A program made the position numbers and the translations under genes. 10,768 nt of DNA from positions 22,464 to 33,231 of the forward strand of contig PMNJ01000206.1 in assembly GCA_003162595.1 (NCBI GenBank). Reading direction: 5' to 3'. Positions 1 to 7,123 of this stretch are shown one piece after another (the first letter of the stretch is position 1; each line of letters opens with the position of its first letter). Under the pieces are notes generated by a model. The model searched no databases. It was not told the origin of the DNA and saw nothing but the letters and a program-made list of their open reading frames with translations. Source of the stretch: Bacteroidales bacterium. GTDB lineage: Bacteria > Bacteroidota > Bacteroidia > Bacteroidales > VadinHA17.

Positions 1-159
1 ATTGATAGATCAGTATAAGCTGATTGTTTGGCTGACAAAAAATCACAGAGTTTATTGATGGGAGTGGGATGAAAATTATGGAGCATGGAAAAGTATCCCT
101 TATAGATTAGGAACCAGATAGGAGTTATATAATTAATGTACCAATAAAATTAAATTATT
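1..159. other. Left-edge non-coding stretch, possibly the 3' end of a neighbouring gene
   Basis: No complete gene can be supported here. On the plus strand, frame 2 is open from the edge to a TGA at 56-58 and reads LIDQYKLIVWLTKNHRVY, which could be the C-terminus of an upstream gene. On the minus strand an ATG at 86-84 opens a frame (MLHNFHPTPINKLCDF...) that runs off the edge. Either could be a fragment of a real gene and neither is recognisable. The rest, 59-159, is AT-rich leader DNA before tatA. I find no convincing Bacteroidota promoter (TTTG, about 20 bases, TAnnTTTG) in it. Confidence 0.3.
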
Positions 160-366
160 ATGCTAGATTTTAGTAGCCCAATGCACCTTATATTAATACT
201 TCTTGTAGTAGTGTTATTATTTGGCGGAAAAAAGATTCCTGAATTGATGAAAGGAGTTGGTGAAGGGATGAAAGAATTCAAAAAGGCGTCACGTCTTAAT
301 GATGAACCTGAAAAAAAAGAGACTGGTGTAAAAGAGTCTGAGATTAAGGTTTCAGAGAATAAATAA
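160..366 (+). CDS. tatA: Twin-arginine translocase subunit TatA/TatE family
   Basis: This is a 68-residue protein with the whole TatA plan. A short N-terminus leads into one membrane helix (about residues 9-22), then the Phe-Gly hinge (F21-G22), then an amphipathic helix (about 24-46) beginning KKIPELMKGVGEGMKEFKKA, then a charged, Lys/Glu-rich disordered tail. TatA oligomers associate with the TatBC-type receptor in the inner membrane and form the pore for folded proteins with an RR signal. The length is normal for Bacteroidota. Residue 9, where E. coli TatA has Gln8 and many Bacteroidota homologues have Glu, is His. The ATG at 160 is chosen because it supplies the normal N-terminus before the helix; the Met at 181 would remove it. 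No Shine-Dalgarno is visible. No tatC is in view. A terminator at 391-424 suggests the transcript ends here. TatA versus TatE cannot be told apart from sequence alone. Confidence 0.9.
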   Translation: MLDFSSPMHLILILLVVVLLFGGKKIPELMKGVGEGMKEFKKASRLNDEPEKKETGVKESEIKVSENK

Positions 367-390
367 CAACTGGTCCTCTGATAGTAAAAT

Positions 391-424
391 ATCCTGTATT
401 ATTCAATACGGGATTTTATTTTAT
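391..424 (+). terminator. Intrinsic terminator after tatA
   Basis: A 10-base-pair stem is formed by ATCCTGTATT (391-400) and AATACGGGAT (405-414), with one T-G wobble and a four-base ATTC loop. It is followed directly by a T-rich run (TTTATTTTA). It lies 25 bases after the tatA stop codon and has the expected structure of a Rho-independent terminator on the plus strand. It would separate tatA from the downstream micro-ORF and acyl-CoA synthetase. Confidence 0.75.
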
Positions 425-580
425 GTGTAAGATCAGGTGATTTTTATCTCTCTCTTCCTGTCTTATATCCCGGCTTCAGCCATTTTGAAATATTTATAGA
501 CACAGAGTCAGTTTACTCAGATATAAAGTGCTCAGAATAAAAATGTTTTCCAGTATTAGATTCGGGGATTATTATTTTCT
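425..580. other. Intergenic region between the tatA terminator and the micro-ORF
   Basis: No open frame of note and no strong hairpin is seen here. A TAGATTCG at 557-564 differs by one base from the Bacteroidota -7 consensus TAnnTTTG and lies 17 bases before the ATG at 581. There is no TTG or TTTG at the expected -33 distance, so it is only a weak promoter candidate for the micro-ORF or the acyl-CoA synthetase. Confidence 0.3.
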
Positions 581-727
581 ATGAGGAGAGTAAGAAAAAT
601 TTTGCTGACCATTTTATTTATAATCCTACTGATCCTGATGTTAAAAATAGTATCAGTTTTGGGAAAAGTCATAGGTTTGCTTGTTCTATTGGTAGTAGTC
701 CTGTTATTTGGAAGTATGTTAATTTAA
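581..727 (+). CDS. Putative 48-residue two-helix membrane microprotein
   Basis: ATG at 581 opens a frame ending with TAA at 725-727. The predicted protein starts with a basic segment (MRRVRK) and is otherwise almost entirely hydrophobic. One likely membrane helix is at about residues 7-26 and a second at about 31-48, separated by a short KIVSVLGK linker. This positive-inside pattern is typical of small inner-membrane proteins, which supports a real gene. The second helix contains LLVVVLLFG, identical to nine residues of the TatA helix upstream, but there is no following amphipathic helix, so it is not a working TatA. The codons for that stretch differ at six of nine positions, which argues against a recent duplication. 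It begins about 157 bases after the tatA terminator and ends 39 bases before the acyl-CoA synthetase, so it could share that gene's transcript. No family is recognised. A chance AT-rich frame remains possible. Confidence 0.45.
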   Translation: MRRVRKILLTILFIILLILMLKIVSVLGKVIGLLVLLVVVLLFGSMLI

Positions 728-766
728 AAACAATTTGTACTTTTCCCTCACCAGCGCAAATGACAG

Positions 767-2554
767 ATGGAGACAACAAGAACTTTTGACATTCTTACAA
801 GAATACAGATTCAATTTCCTGATAAAACTGATGTGTTAGCAGGGAAGGAAGAAGGTAAATGGAGACGATATTCTGTTCAGGAGTATGTTGATTATTGTGA
901 CTGGGTCAGTTACGCTCTGCTTTCAACAGGAATAAAAAAAGGCGATAAGATCGCCATCATTTCAAACAACAGGCCCGAGTGGAATTTTACCGACTTTGGA
1001 ATAAGTCAGATTGGTGCAATAAGTGTACCTATTTATCCAACCATAAGCAGCGAGGAATATGCATATATTCTTGGTCATGTTGAACCCAAACTTGTATTTA
1101 TTTCAGACAAAAACCTGTACGAAAAAATAAAACCGATTGCTGATCAAAATCCGGGAATATCTGATATTTACACTTTCGACAAAATTTCAAAGGCAAAACA
1201 ATTTACAGAATTAATAAAACTTGGGAAAGAAATGGCTTCCGGGCTGAAGGAAGAATTGGTGAGAGCTAAAGCAGCAGTCAAACCTTCAGATCTGGTCACA
1301 ATTATTTATACTTCCGGAACTACCGGATTCCCTAAGGGTGTAATGCTTATGCATTCAAATCTGGTATCCAATTTTATTGAACAAAGTTTTATTCATCCGT
1401 TGGGATCTGAAGCAGTAGTATTATCCTTTCTTCCACTCAGCCATATTTATGAACGTTCCCTGACTTACCATTTTCAATATAAGGGAGTGAGCATTTATTA
1501 TGCCGAAAGTGTGGGTACAATCATGGATAATCTGAAAGAAATTAAACCTGATGTAATTGCCGTTGTACCCCGTTTACTTGAACGGATATTCGACAGAATT
1601 ATGAGCAAAGGCAAAGAACTCAGAGGGCTTAAAAAAATAATATTCTTCTGGGCTGTAAATCTAGGACTCCATTATGAGTTAAACAGAGAAAATGGATGGT
1701 TCTTTGAGATGAAGTTACGCCTGGCTAACAGACTCATCTTTAAAAAATGGAGAGAAGCTCTGGGAGGAAAACTTAAGATTATTTCATCTGCCGGTGCACC
1801 CTTACAACCCCGACTTATACGCATTTTCTGGGCTGCCAGGATTCAAATTTTGGAAGGCTATGGACTAACCGAAACTTCTCCGGTAGTCACTATAAATAAT
1901 CTAATTTCAAAGGAAGTCATGTTTGGAACAGTTGGACCCGTATTGAAGGATGTTCAAGTGAAAATTGCAGAAGATGGGGAAATTCTTACAAAAGGACCCA
2001 ATCTGATGATTGGTTATTATAAGGAACCCAAACTTACTGAAGAAGTTATCGATTCGGATGGATGGTTTCACACAGGAGATATCGGAACTTTTATTAATGA
2101 CAAATATTTGAAAATTACAGATCGTAAGAAAGAGATTTTTAAAATATCGAGTGGAAAGTACATTGCTCCCCAGGTAATTGAGAATAAACTGAAAGAGTCG
2201 ACGTTTATTGATCAGGTCATGGTGATTGGTGAAAATCAGAAATTTGCTTCTGCCCTGATCACTCCTGATTTTCAATTTCTCCATAAATGGGCTTCCGACG
2301 AAAATATTTCATTCAGGGATGATGTAGAACTGATTAGTAATCCATTGGTTTTTGCACGTTATCAAAAGGAAGTAAGTGAAATGAATTTAAGCCTGAGTGA
2401 TCATGAAAAAATTAAGCGATTCCGGCTTATTCCTGATGAATGGACATCACAGTCGGGTGAATTATCCCCTACTCTTAAATTAAAAAGAAAAGTGTTGTAC
2501 ATTAAATACTCTGCTGTTATAAGTGAGATCTTCAGTGTGGACAAGAATTCGTAA
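767..2554 (+). CDS. Long-chain fatty acid--CoA ligase (AMP-binding, acyl-CoA synthetase)
   Basis: This 595-residue protein is a member of the ANL adenylating superfamily, which activates a fatty acid with ATP to an acyl-AMP and then transfers it to CoA at the cytoplasmic face of the membrane. The diagnostic motifs appear in order. The phosphate-binding loop YTSGTTGFPKG is at about 181-191, LPLSHIYER at about 222-230, and GYGLTETSP at about 364-372. The adenine/ribose motif GWFHTGD is at about 432-438 and the hinge segment DRKKEIFKISSGKYIAPQ at about 452-469. The C-terminal GELSPTLKLKRK (564-575) holds the lysine expected to act in adenylation. The ISSGKYIAPQ and SPTLKLKR forms and the length match the long-chain (FAA/FadD15-like) subgroup rather than acetyl-CoA synthetases. 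ATG 767 is preferred because the out-of-frame ATG at 760 stops quickly. No clear Shine-Dalgarno is present. Chain-length preference cannot be read from the sequence. The gene looks intact and ordinary. Confidence 0.93.
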   Translation: METTRTFDILTRIQIQFPDKTDVLAGKEEGKWRRYSVQEYVDYCDWVSYALLSTGIKKGDKIAIISNNRPEWNFTDFGISQIGAISVPIYPTISSEEYAYILGHVEPKLVFISDKNLYEKIKPIADQNPGISDIYTFDKISKAKQFTELIKLGKEMASGLKEELVRAKAAVKPSDLVTIIYTSGTTGFPKGVMLMHSNLVSNFIEQSFIHPLGSEAVVLSFLPLSHIYERSLTYHFQYKGVSIYYAESVGTIMDNLKEIKPDVIAVVPRLLERIFDRIMSKGKELRGLKKIIFFWAVNLGLHYELNRENGWFFEMKLRLANRLIFKKWREALGGKLKIISSAGAPLQPRLIRIFWAARIQILEGYGLTETSPVVTINNLISKEVMFGTVGPVLKDVQVKIAEDGEILTKGPNLMIGYYKEPKLTEEVIDSDGWFHTGDIGTFINDKYLKITDRKKEIFKISSGKYIAPQVIENKLKESTFIDQVMVIGENQKFASALITPDFQFLHKWASDENISFRDDVELISNPLVFARYQKEVSEMNLSLSDHEKIKRFRLIPDEWTSQSGELSPTLKLKRKVLYIKYSAVISEIFSVDKNS

Positions 2555-2636
2555 GGCTTACAGGATGAGCTAGCTACCAGAGGTTAGGGCACATATTTAA
2601 TAATTGGCACTAAACCTTTTAAAGTGGAAATTTATT

Positions 2637-2644
2637 TAACTTTG
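2637..2644 (+). promoter_or_regulatory. Possible Bacteroidota -7 element (TAACTTTG) before the reductase-glycosyltransferase pair
   Basis: TAACTTTG is an exact match to the Bacteroidota -7 consensus TAnnTTTG, 93 bases before the reductase start. No TTG or TTTG lies at the usual 19-21-base spacing upstream; the nearest TTG (2604-2606) is 30 bases away. A TATAAT at 2715-2720 also exists but lacks a well-placed partner. The rest of the gap 2555-2737 is AT-rich, and I see no convincing terminator for the acyl-CoA synthetase in it. Confidence 0.3.
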
Positions 2645-2737
2645 GAACCTATAAGGGTGATATAAGAAATTTGGGGACATAATTGATTGCGTATTAAGTA
2701 TTCATTATCAATAATATAATCTTAATAAATAAGCAAA

Positions 2738-3733
2738 ATGATTTATAGCCCTTCAAAAGAGCGTTACGATAATATGAATTACCGGCGCTGCGGAAAAAGC
2801 GGAATAAGATTACCTGAAATTTCCCTGGGGTTATGGCATAATTTTGGATCTGTTGACGTTTTCGAAAATTTCAGGAAGATCCTGTGGAGAGCTTTTGATA
2901 AAGGAATAACTCATTTCGACCTGGCAAATAATTATGGTCCGCTTCCCGGATCAGCAGAGGAAAACTTCGGAATAATTCTGAAAAAGGATTTCAACAACCT
3001 GCGCGATGAAATGATAATATCAACGAAAGCAGGTTGGGAGATGTGGCCAGGACCTTATGGCGATTTTGGTTCAAGAAAATATCTTCTTTCAAGTCTCGAT
3101 CAGAGCCTTAAGCGAATGAACCTGGAATATGTTGACATTTTCTATTCTCATCGTCCCGACCCGGAAACTCCTCTGGAAGAGACAATGGGCGCTCTGGCTC
3201 AGGCGGTTCATCAGGGAAAGGCATTGTATGCGGGCATTTCAAGTTACCCTGCGGATCTGACTAAAAAGGCTGCCGAGATACTTAAAGAAATGCATGTTAA
3301 TTGTCTTATTCATCAACCCAAATATTCTATGTTTAACCGATGGGTTGAAAACGGGCTGCTGGATGTGCTCGAGGAAACCGGAATAGGCTGTATTCCTTTC
3401 TCCCCGCTTGAACAGGGATTGTTGACCGACAAATATCTTAATGGTATACCTGTTGATTCAAGAGCATATAAACCCAATGGATTTCTTAAAATTGAAGATG
3501 TAACAGTTCAGAGAATTTCAAAGGCAAAACGACTTAATAAGATTGCTGCTGAACGTAGTCAATCTCTTGCCCAGATGGCTATAGCCTGGTTATTAAAAGA
3601 TCCAAGGGTAACATCAGTACTTATTGGCGTAAGTAGTGTTGATCAACTGGATGATAATCTGAAAACGCTTAATAATCTAAATTTCAGCGGGGAAGAGTTG
3701 AAGGAAATTGATTTTATTCTGAATGAAAAATGA
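2738..3733 (+). CDS. yghZ: YghZ-type aldo-keto reductase (L-glyceraldehyde 3-phosphate reductase)
   Basis: This 331-residue cytoplasmic protein is a single (beta/alpha)8-barrel aldo-keto reductase, recognisable along its whole length as the E. coli YghZ/GpR type. That enzyme uses NADPH to reduce L-glyceraldehyde 3-phosphate and also acts on methylglyoxal and related aldehydes. Visible landmarks are the N-terminal ERYDNMNYRRCGKSGIRLP, the GLWHNFG stretch, and the catalytic tetrad Asp61, Tyr66 (in FDLANNYG), Lys97 (STKAG) and His138 (YSHRP). The cofactor-phosphate region SVLIGVSSVDQLDDN lies at about 293-307. The start at 2738 is supported because family members begin about a dozen residues before the YRRCG segment. 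The C-terminus is slightly shorter than the 346-residue E. coli protein. Its TGA overlaps the next gene's ATG (ATGA, 3730-3733), so the two genes are very probably co-translated. The true substrate here is inferred from the family. Confidence 0.92.
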   Translation: MIYSPSKERYDNMNYRRCGKSGIRLPEISLGLWHNFGSVDVFENFRKILWRAFDKGITHFDLANNYGPLPGSAEENFGIILKKDFNNLRDEMIISTKAGWEMWPGPYGDFGSRKYLLSSLDQSLKRMNLEYVDIFYSHRPDPETPLEETMGALAQAVHQGKALYAGISSYPADLTKKAAEILKEMHVNCLIHQPKYSMFNRWVENGLLDVLEETGIGCIPFSPLEQGLLTDKYLNGIPVDSRAYKPNGFLKIEDVTVQRISKAKRLNKIAAERSQSLAQMAIAWLLKDPRVTSVLIGVSSVDQLDDNLKTLNNLNFSGEELKEIDFILNEK

Positions 3734-5448
3734 ATATTAAATTAAAAAAGTATTTATTAAATCCTTTTACCTTCCTCCTCGTCCTTTGGGGAATTTTAAA
3801 CCTTCTGCAAGCATGGCTGACTCCCCTGAATAATGATGAAGCATATTACTGGATGTATTCAAAACAGCTTGCCTGGGGTTATTTTGATCATCCTCCCATG
3901 ATCGCCCTGATGATCAGGATTGGATATTTTTTCTTTCATAATGAACTTGGAGTAAGGATCATTGTCGTTTTGAGTCAGTTGGTAACCTTATCGGTAATCT
4001 GGTTTATTACTGATAAAGAATTACGTAAGAAAAGAGAAAACATTTTGCTGTTTTTCATGATAGTCGTGGTTCTCCCGGTTTGTAACATATATGGATTTAT
4101 TTCTACTCCTGATGCTCCATTGTTACTATTCTCGGCAATTTTACTCCTGGTTTATAAAAGGTTTTTAGAGGATGAGTCATGGCAGAACACGCTTTACCTC
4201 GGTATTTCAATGGCAGCCCTGATGTACAGTAAATATCATGGCGGACTTTTAATTTTTCTTATTATTCTTTCAAATCCGGGATTACTGAAAAAAATCAAAT
4301 TCTATATAGCAGCATTTCTATCTTTATTATTATTCTTCCCACATCTTTTCTGGCAATATTCAAACGATTTTCCTTCAGTAAAATATCATCTGATTGAGAG
4401 AGTTTCAGCCTTTAATCCAAAGCATGTTCCCGATTACCTGGTAGGCCAGTTTTTCTTTCATAATCCGTTTCTCCTTTGTGTATTAATATGGATCATGATT
4501 AAAATAAGGCCTAAAAATCTGTTCGACAAGGCGCTATACTATGTTTTTACAGGGTTTTTAATTTTCTTTTTCATATCAAGCTTCCGTTATCGTGTTGAGC
4601 CTCAATGGAATGCCCTGATAAGCATTCCAATGATAATAATTTTGTTTAATAATGTTGAATTTAAGTCCTGGATAAGAGGTTATTTGAAATGGGTCGCAAT
4701 TTTTATGTTCCCTCTTTTTTTATTAGCCAGATCGGCATGTATGTTTGATTTTTTACCAGTATCCTTTTTTAAAAATGAGTTTCATAAAAAGAAACAATGG
4801 TCCAGGGATATAAGTTTACTTGCCGGTGATAGGCCAGTTGTCTTCACCAACTCGTATCAACGTGCATCCGTATATATATTTTATACAGGTAAATTTGCTC
4901 ATACACTTGATAATCTGTCATATCGTAAAACGCAGTTCGATTTATGGGATTATGAAGAAAGGGTTCACGGGAAGGAAGTTTTATATGTTCCACATTTTTT
5001 TTCGGATTATTATAAGGCGAATCTGACAAAAAAGATATTATCTGAAGGGGACTCCGTTTTTGTAAAGGTTTATAAGGATTTTCAGTCATTGCAACGGGAA
5101 TGTGTTATACTTAATGATGATCAATATACATTCAACAAAACAGGCATCAATACAATTCATTTAAAGATTTTTAATCCCTATCCCTATATTATCAATTTCA
5201 GGCATAAAGAATTACCGGTGGTTTTTCAAATAGCTTTTATAAAGAATGGTAATATTGAGGTTAAAAAGAACATCGGACTTCCCGATAATGTATCACAATT
5301 GAATGTAGGTGATACAATTTCGATAGATTTTAAGTTCACTATAGAAGACTTGATGCCAGGCAAATATAAAATTGCTATTTGCTCGGAGACGGGAATTTTA
5401 TATGAAACATTCAACAGTAAAATAAAAGAAGCAAAAATCAATGAGTAA
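3730..5448 (+). CDS. GT39/ArnT-like membrane glycosyltransferase with C-terminal extension
   Basis: This 572-residue polytopic inner-membrane protein belongs to the dolichyl-phosphate-mannose mannosyltransferase/ArnT superfamily. These proteins move a sugar from a polyprenyl-phosphate carrier to an acceptor on the periplasmic side. After the first helix (about 12-32) comes the loop NNDEAYYW (34-41), whose Asp36-Glu37 pair fits the conserved acidic catalytic and metal site of the family. YFDHPP (51-56) follows. Further hydrophobic helices lie at roughly 66-93, 106-123, 129-142, 155-181, 190-207, 240-258, 268-284, 292-306 and 316-334. A soluble, mostly beta-strand-rich part follows (about 350-572), including GDTISIDFKF and LMPGKYKIAI, which looks like a beta-sandwich accessory domain. 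The start overlaps the reductase stop by four bases. The 3' end overlaps the opposing GtrA gene by 11 bases. Sugar and acceptor (lipid A, protein or polysaccharide) cannot be determined. Confidence 0.88.
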   Translation: MNIKLKKYLLNPFTFLLVLWGILNLLQAWLTPLNNDEAYYWMYSKQLAWGYFDHPPMIALMIRIGYFFFHNELGVRIIVVLSQLVTLSVIWFITDKELRKKRENILLFFMIVVVLPVCNIYGFISTPDAPLLLFSAILLLVYKRFLEDESWQNTLYLGISMAALMYSKYHGGLLIFLIILSNPGLLKKIKFYIAAFLSLLLFFPHLFWQYSNDFPSVKYHLIERVSAFNPKHVPDYLVGQFFFHNPFLLCVLIWIMIKIRPKNLFDKALYYVFTGFLIFFFISSFRYRVEPQWNALISIPMIIILFNNVEFKSWIRGYLKWVAIFMFPLFLLARSACMFDFLPVSFFKNEFHKKKQWSRDISLLAGDRPVVFTNSYQRASVYIFYTGKFAHTLDNLSYRKTQFDLWDYEERVHGKEVLYVPHFFSDYYKANLTKKILSEGDSVFVKVYKDFQSLQRECVILNDDQYTFNKTGINTIHLKIFNPYPYIINFRHKELPVVFQIAFIKNGNIEVKKNIGLPDNVSQLNVGDTISIDFKFTIEDLMPGKYKIAICSETGILYETFNSKIKEAKINE

Positions 5449-5806
5449 AATTGAGGTAATAGTTCGCTGTGAAATTCCATAACGACGTTACCATTATAGC
5501 AAGGAATTTAGCAAAATAGAATTTAAGTTTCTTTTCAAACAGATATATAATAAGGTTATTAATAGCAAGACCAATCAACGAAATCAGGAGGAATGTACTA
5601 TATTCAATAAGAATCTTTGGGTTATTGCTCTCAAATGTCCAGAACCTGTTAAACAGATAATTTGAACTGGCAGCTATTGTGAAACCGGCTGAGTTTGAGA
5701 TGTATCTGTTTACCTTGAGTTTTTCTTTGAGCAGGATGGTTATTGAAAAATCAACAATCATTCCTGAAAAGCCGACAATTATAAATTTAAGAAATTTGAA
5801 TATCAT
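5438..5806 (-). CDS. GtrA-family membrane protein
   Basis: This 122-residue protein has four predicted membrane helices (about 7-27, 35-55, 68-90 and 98-118). It carries the family signature near the end of helix 2, NYLFNRFWTF (49-58), and the early VGFSG segment (11-15). GtrA proteins are proposed to flip or present undecaprenyl-phosphate-linked sugars for periplasmic glycosyltransferases, for example in O-antigen glucosylation; the exact role is not settled for most members. ATG 5806-5804 gives the normal N-terminus. The gene lies 9 bases after the stop of the oxidoreductase on the same strand, so it is probably the second gene of that transcript. Its last 11 bases overlap the end of the convergent GT39 gene. 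No bactoprenol glucosyltransferase (GtrB) is present in the window, but the GT39 protein is a natural candidate partner. Confidence 0.88.
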   Translation of the reverse strand: MIFKFLKFIIVGFSGMIVDFSITILLKEKLKVNRYISNSAGFTIAASSNYLFNRFWTFESNNPKILIEYSTFLLISLIGLAINNLIIYLFEKKLKFYFAKFLAIMVTSLWNFTANYYLNFTH

Positions 5807-5815
5807 TCAATACTT

Positions 5816-7123
5816 TTAATATTTGGGTAAAGTCCAGCCATTATGGTATTCAGGAACAATCAACTTGTTAGCAGTACTTGTCTGAAACGATTGTTTTGTA
5901 TCATCCCAGCTGACCTTCTCCCCTGTACGGAATGCTATATTTCCCATCTGGGCAACCAGGGCTACATCCCTGCCAATATCAATGCCGGCATGCAGATTCT
6001 GAGGAGTATTGTTTTTAAGACAATCGAGAAAATTTTTTATATGAAGATCGAGGCCGTCACCAACATTTTTCTGGACAGGAAGGCCTTCAATCCTCTGTTT
6101 TTCAGGGATTACCTCCCAACCGTTCCGGTCGAGAACCAATGTGCCGTTTTCACCTATATATGATATTCCGTGAGGTCTTCTCCAATTTCCGAGACCTATT
6201 CCTATTGTATGTTCCCAGATCATCGTAAAATCTTTGAAGTCATAAACAGCTGTCATGGTATCCGGGGTTTCCATCGCATCATCGGGGAATGCATATTTAC
6301 CGCCGATCGCCATTATCGAAGCCGGAACACTCTTTCCCATTCCATATAAAATATAATCAATGAGATGAACGCCCCAGTCAGTCATCAGCCCGCCTGCATA
6401 GTCCCAATACCACCTGAATGTGAAATGGAAACGGTTTTTATTAAATGGGCGCTTTGGGGCCGGTCCGAGCCACATATCGTAATCCACTCCATCGGGAACA
6501 GGGGAATCGGGGACTTTAGGAACAGCACCTTTCCAATCTACATACGACCATGCCTTGCATGTGCGGATCCGGCCAAGTTTCCCGGATTTAAGATAATTTA
6601 TGGCATCAACAAAATGTGGTTGGCTTCTTTGCCATTGTCCCACCTGTACAATCTTCCCGTGTTTTTTAACAGCTTTCTGCATGATGTTGATTTCAGCGAT
6701 AGAATTGCCGACAGGTTTCTCAGTATATGCATGTTTACCTGCTTCGAGAGCATCAACCAGAATAAGACAATGCCAGTGATCGGGTGTCCCATTTATTATT
6801 ACATCAATATCCTTGTTCTCAAGCATCTTGCGGTAATCAACATATAGTTTCGGTTTTGGAAACCCACGCTTTACAAGGGCGTCTGTCCTGGTATTGAGAA
6901 CGTTCCTATCGATATCACACATGGCAACACATTCGATTTCAGGATTCTTAAGGAAGGATATCAGATCACTGAATCCCTGCCCATTTACGCCGATGAGACC
7001 TACCCTGATCAAGTCACTTGGAGAAATACCGATCCCTGATTTTGACAAGGTGCTAAATGGAATAACGCTTCCTGCAGCCAGAAAAGATGCCGTTTTGATG
7101 AAATCTCTCCGTGTGGAACTCAT
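5816..7123 (-). CDS. Tat-signal Gfo/Idh/MocA family NAD(P)-dependent oxidoreductase
   Basis: From ATG 7123 the protein has 435 residues. It opens with a twin-arginine signal, MSSTRRDFIKTASFLAAG, so it should be exported folded by the Tat system, with the dinucleotide cofactor bound in the cytoplasm beforehand. The Rossmann fold starts at about residue 40 with the glycine-rich VGLIGVNGQG (41-50). The family's EKP motif is at 135-137 (HAYTEKPVGNS). The second domain holds WYWDYAGGLMTDWGVHLID, with His253 and Asp256 in the sugar-site region. Family members act on sugars, sugar acids or inositols; in Bacteroidota the exported ones often sit in glycan-use regions, but the substrate here is unknown. 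A longer frame starts at TTG 7150, but its extra nine residues would precede the Tat signal, so ATG 7123 is preferred. GtrA follows after 9 bases, suggesting an operon. Confidence 0.92.
   Translation of the reverse strand: MSSTRRDFIKTASFLAAGSVIPFSTLSKSGIGISPSDLIRVGLIGVNGQGFSDLISFLKNPEIECVAMCDIDRNVLNTRTDALVKRGFPKPKLYVDYRKMLENKDIDVIINGTPDHWHCLILVDALEAGKHAYTEKPVGNSIAEINIMQKAVKKHGKIVQVGQWQRSQPHFVDAINYLKSGKLGRIRTCKAWSYVDWKGAVPKVPDSPVPDGVDYDMWLGPAPKRPFNKNRFHFTFRWYWDYAGGLMTDWGVHLIDYILYGMGKSVPASIMAIGGKYAFPDDAMETPDTMTAVYDFKDFTMIWEHTIGIGLGNWRRPHGISYIGENGTLVLDRNGWEVIPEKQRIEGLPVQKNVGDGLDLHIKNFLDCLKNNTPQNLHAGIDIGRDVALVAQMGNIAFRTGEKVSWDDTKQSFQTSTANKLIVPEYHNGWTLPKY

Noticed and set aside
581..727. The micro-ORF as a truncated tatA duplicate.
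   Set aside because: Similarity is limited to nine hydrophobic residues with different codons, and there is no amphipathic helix. It was kept as an unknown membrane microprotein instead.
1907..2284. A 125-residue minus-strand open frame inside the acyl-CoA synthetase gene.
   Set aside because: It lies wholly antisense to a well-supported gene with conserved motifs, and its translation resembles no known family.
2555..2737. A terminator after the acyl-CoA synthetase.
   Set aside because: Only short imperfect pairings (such as AGCTAGCT) are seen, with no stem plus T-run.
1183..3530. The 17-base string AATTTCAAAGGCAAAAC occurs twice (1183-1199 and 3514-3530).
   Set aside because: Both copies are in frame and encode the same ISKAK stretch inside two conserved, unrelated genes, with no flanking similarity. 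Chance is the simplest explanation.
5843..6847. Plus-strand open frames of 106 and 160 residues opposite the oxidoreductase.
   Set aside because: They are antisense to a strongly supported gene and have Cys/Pro/Ile-rich, protein-unlike translations.
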